NCBI GenBank assembly: GCA_001791745.1
Contig: MGFG01000010.1
Coordinates: 69,573-104,174, forward strand
Direction of reading: 5' to 3'
Source: Candidatus Uhrbacteria bacterium RIFOXYC2_FULL_47_19
GTDB taxonomy: Bacteria; Patescibacteriota; Patescibacteriia; SG8-24
DNA length: 34,602 nt
The position numbers were made by a program, and so were the translations under genes. Below, piece by piece: positions 32,920 through 34,602 of the stretch. The notes under the pieces are model-generated. The model saw only the letters and a program-made list of their open reading frames with translations, was not told the origin of the DNA and made no database searches. Numbering within the stretch: position 1 is the stretch's first letter; the number at the start of each line of letters is the position of its first letter.

Positions 32920-33079
32920 AAACAAAAAATCGCTTCATCGAACAGCGCCTAGCTTCCCCAACCTATCCGTTAAATCGGATCTGGTGAGTACTGCACCACT
33001 CGACTGCCGCCTGGAGATGGACCAAAGGCCAATTCTCGTCTGCGGACAAAGAAATTGTTAATTCGACTCGTGCGAAGAC

Positions 33080-33106
33080 GTTATCATGGACACCAAAACC
33101 GGTCAA
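33080..33106 (-). promoter_or_regulatory. Candidate str operon promoter
   Basis: On the minus strand, TTGACC (plus 33101-33106), a short 15-bp spacer and GATAAC (plus 33080-33085). It lies just after the site-2 protease stop and gives a leader of about 155 nt to rpsL. Confidence 0.45.
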
Positions 33107-33118
33107 GGTGTCTTACTG

Positions 33119-33763
33119 CTACAATCCACCTAAACGAAAAACTGTGTTTACAGCGGTGTTGAAGATCCGGCCCAAAATCGAAACCGGTAAAATGAAGTCG
33201 ACTAGGACGAGGCCCATTAGAATCAATGGTCCGCGAGTCTCAAGTGTGATTAACAGATTACGATACTGCGGCGCGTCAAGCAGAGCGTGCAACAACTTGG
33301 AGCCATCGAGTGGCGGCACCGGAATAAAGTTGAAGATGCCTAGAACGACATTGACGGTTACGAGCAGGAACAGGAACACCACCAAGAGGTTGCTTTGTGG
33401 TAGAGCAAAGTTGATCACTGCCAGACGTAGCAATCCCAAAAAGACGAAAGCCATTACGAAATTAGAGATCGGTCCGGCCAAAGCCACGGCCACCGAACCC
33501 CAGCGACTATTCTTTAAATTGTGTGGATTGAACGGCACTGGCTTAGCCCAACCAATCAACGGAAAACCAGACAAGGCGCCGAGGAGCGGCACTAACACCG
33601 TACCAACCGGATCGATGTGTGCCAGTGGATTGAGTGTCAGACGACCGGACCGCTGGGCTGTTTGGTCACCTTGCAAATAAGCCGAAAAAGCGTGACTAAA
33701 TTCATGCACGGTAAGTGAAACGTAGAGTGCTAACAAAGCAACTAGAATGAAAGTGAGGTCCAC
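33119..33763 (-). CDS. Site-2 protease family intramembrane metalloprotease
   Basis: A zinc metalloprotease that cleaves substrates within the membrane (M50 family). The 214-residue protein has His20-Glu21-x-x-His24 in VHEFSHA inside the first membrane helix and the third ligand Asp153 in FIPVPPLDGSK. Between them lie GWAKPVPFNP and AGPISN, as in the short group-III S2P proteins that lack a PDZ domain. Its substrates are unknown. It is the single gene of its transcript. Confidence 0.9.
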   Translation of the reverse strand: MDLTFILVALLALYVSLTVHEFSHAFSAYLQGDQTAQRSGRLTLNPLAHIDPVGTVLVPLLGALSGFPLIGWAKPVPFNPHNLKNSRWGSVAVALAGPISNFVMAFVFLGLLRLAVINFALPQSNLLVVFLFLLVTVNVVLGIFNFIPVPPLDGSKLLHALLDAPQYRNLLITLETRGPLILMGLVLVDFILPVSILGRIFNTAVNTVFRLGGL

Positions 33764-33827
33764 GGGATTGTAGGTTTGTGCTGGGTACTAAATGTCCCAG
33801 CCGTAGGGTCAGCCTACAACCGACCGA

Positions 33828-33856
33828 ATTAAATGTCGAGTCTCTATAAAGTACAA
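33828..33856 (-). promoter_or_regulatory. Promoter of the site-2 protease gene
   Basis: On the minus strand, TTGTAC (plus 33851-33856), a 17-bp spacer and TTTAAT (plus 33828-33833). A leader hairpin GCTGGG/CCCAGC lies at 33779-33800. Confidence 0.55.
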
Positions 33857-33926
33857 AAAAGAAAAATAAATTGATTTTGAAAAACAAACTTACTAACCTA
33901 GTCCCGGATCATTATAGGAAGTAAAG

Positions 33927-34337
33927 ATGAGTGATTAACGGGTTAAGACGAGACTAAGAAAGATCAGCCTATTCCTGTCGTTCGAGGCCGTCCAAACCGC
34001 GGTCGAAAACAGTGAGGACCTGACGAGCAGCCTGTTCTGCCTACCGCTGACCTGGTCCGTGATCATACAGCGGACCGACAAGCTGCAGCCAATCAGAGTC
34101 GAAATGGGCAGAGCACTCCTAAATGACCATCTGATGAAAGCCCAGCACGCGAGTGATAAGGTCGGCTAGAGTGACTTGCGGCATCTGCTGCAGTCCATGA
34201 ATCATTTTCAACTGTTGTACAACCAGCGTTGCAACGACGACGGGCAGGACATGGAACCGACCGAATTCACACCGGCCACCGTGAGACTATGGATCGAGTG
34301 GCAGGAACTGGCCGACCAAATCGAAGTAGTCGGCTAG
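33927..34337 (+). pseudogene. Probable pseudogene with two in-frame stops
   Basis: An AGGAAG ribosome binding site precedes ATG 33927, but codon 4 is TAA (33936-33938). The frame then stays open for 76 codons with protein-like sequence (KISLFLSFEAVQTAVENSED...), hits TAG at 34167-34169, and continues in frame for 55 codons (LLQSMNHFQLLYNQ...TPATVRLWIEWQELADQ) to TAG 34335-34337. Both internal stops could come from CAA/CAG by one C-to-T change. No family recognised. The open frame could also be chance, or recoding, though other genes use TAA and TAG as stops. Confidence 0.35.
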
Positions 34338-34390
34338 TCGACACCGACACAAATCGACCAAAAACACGAACTTCCTATCTCTATGACACG

Positions 34391-34435
34391 CCCAACCCGG
34401 ACGTTTTTTTGTTGGGGTCAAATTTTGACTTTTAA
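34391..34435 (+). terminator. Possible terminator after the pseudogene
   Basis: CCCAAC/GTTGGG enclosing a T7 run, then GTCAAA-T-TTTGAC followed by TTTTAACC. Weak. Confidence 0.3.
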
Positions 34436-34467
34436 CCTTTATGGTATCGTCCTCTTTTTACTTCTGG

Positions 34468-34602
34468 GTCCCGGGTCTCGGCCCGGGACGACAAAAGGAA
34501 TAATGTTCAGTTCGCAGTTCCGGGACGACAGTGTTTTTTGTCATCTCAATTCTTCTTACGTATTTGTCATCCCGAAAATCGCGAGTCTTTCCAGCTGTCA
34601 TC
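34468..34602. repeat. REP-like palindromic repeat cluster
   Basis: An 8-bp-arm palindrome GTCCCGGG-TCTCGG-CCCGGGAC (34468-34489) followed by ACGACA. The unit TGTC(A/G)TCCCGG then recurs in both orientations at 34520-34530 and 34565-34574, with shortened forms at 34539 and at the window edge. No gene is visible here. Confidence 0.55.

Noticed and set aside
33927-34337. Stop-codon reassignment (UAG or UAA recoded)
   Set aside because: Intact conserved genes in the window end in TAA, TAG and TGA at the expected family lengths, so general recoding is not supported; a pseudogene is simpler.
1-34602. CRISPR array, rRNA genes, complete insertion sequences, riboswitches of known classes
   Set aside because: I looked for regular spaced repeats, transposase motifs and rRNA segments and found none.

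Overview
The window reads as a piece of a bacterial chromosome, most likely from the Patescibacteria/CPR lineage. That is an inference. The large ribosomal-protein cluster has no rpmD (L30) between rpsE and rplO, AspRS is short and lacks the GAD domain, a presenilin-type protease sits beside secY, and many starts have no Shine-Dalgarno sequence. UAA, UAG and UGA all end intact genes, so the code looks standard. Nearly every gene is on the minus strand, so the operons run from high to low coordinates.

Right end (34.6 to 31.7 kb): a REP-like repeat field and a probable pseudogene on the plus strand, a site-2 protease, then the str cluster rpsL-rpsG-fusA. From 31.7 to 26.8 kb the cluster continues with a small Phd-like protein, tuf and rpsJ. 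The spacers here are unusually long and structured. Between rpsJ and rplC lie 708 bases without a convincing gene. From 26.1 to 17.1 kb is the S10/spc cluster: L3, L4, L23, L2, S19, L22, S3, L16, L29, S17, L14, L24, L5, S14, S8, L6, L18, S5, L15. It is followed by secY, a presenilin-like protease gene, adk and map. After map come ruvX and recO instead of infA-rpmJ-rpsM-rpsK-rpoA.

From 11.6 to 4.1 kb, asnS, a membrane-anchored beta-propeller protein, aspS, a YbaK-like gene with a histone-like tail, scpA, scpB, a D,D-carboxypeptidase and a small-multidrug-export family protein form a probable operon. The left end holds three tRNAs (initiator Met minus, Met-CAT plus, Leu-CAA plus), a short Cys-rich protein, a small membrane protein, parA-parB, and the N-terminal part of a lipoprotein gene that runs off the window.

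The most interesting material lies in the str/S10 spacers. A hairpin element of about 105 nt occurs three times in the same orientation (after rpsG, fusA and rpsJ), with conserved flanks and stems that change sequence but stay paired. Just upstream of rplC is a run of hairpins that show an AAUAAG loop. Together they look like an undescribed RNA regulatory or processing system for translation genes, or a transcribed palindromic repeat family.
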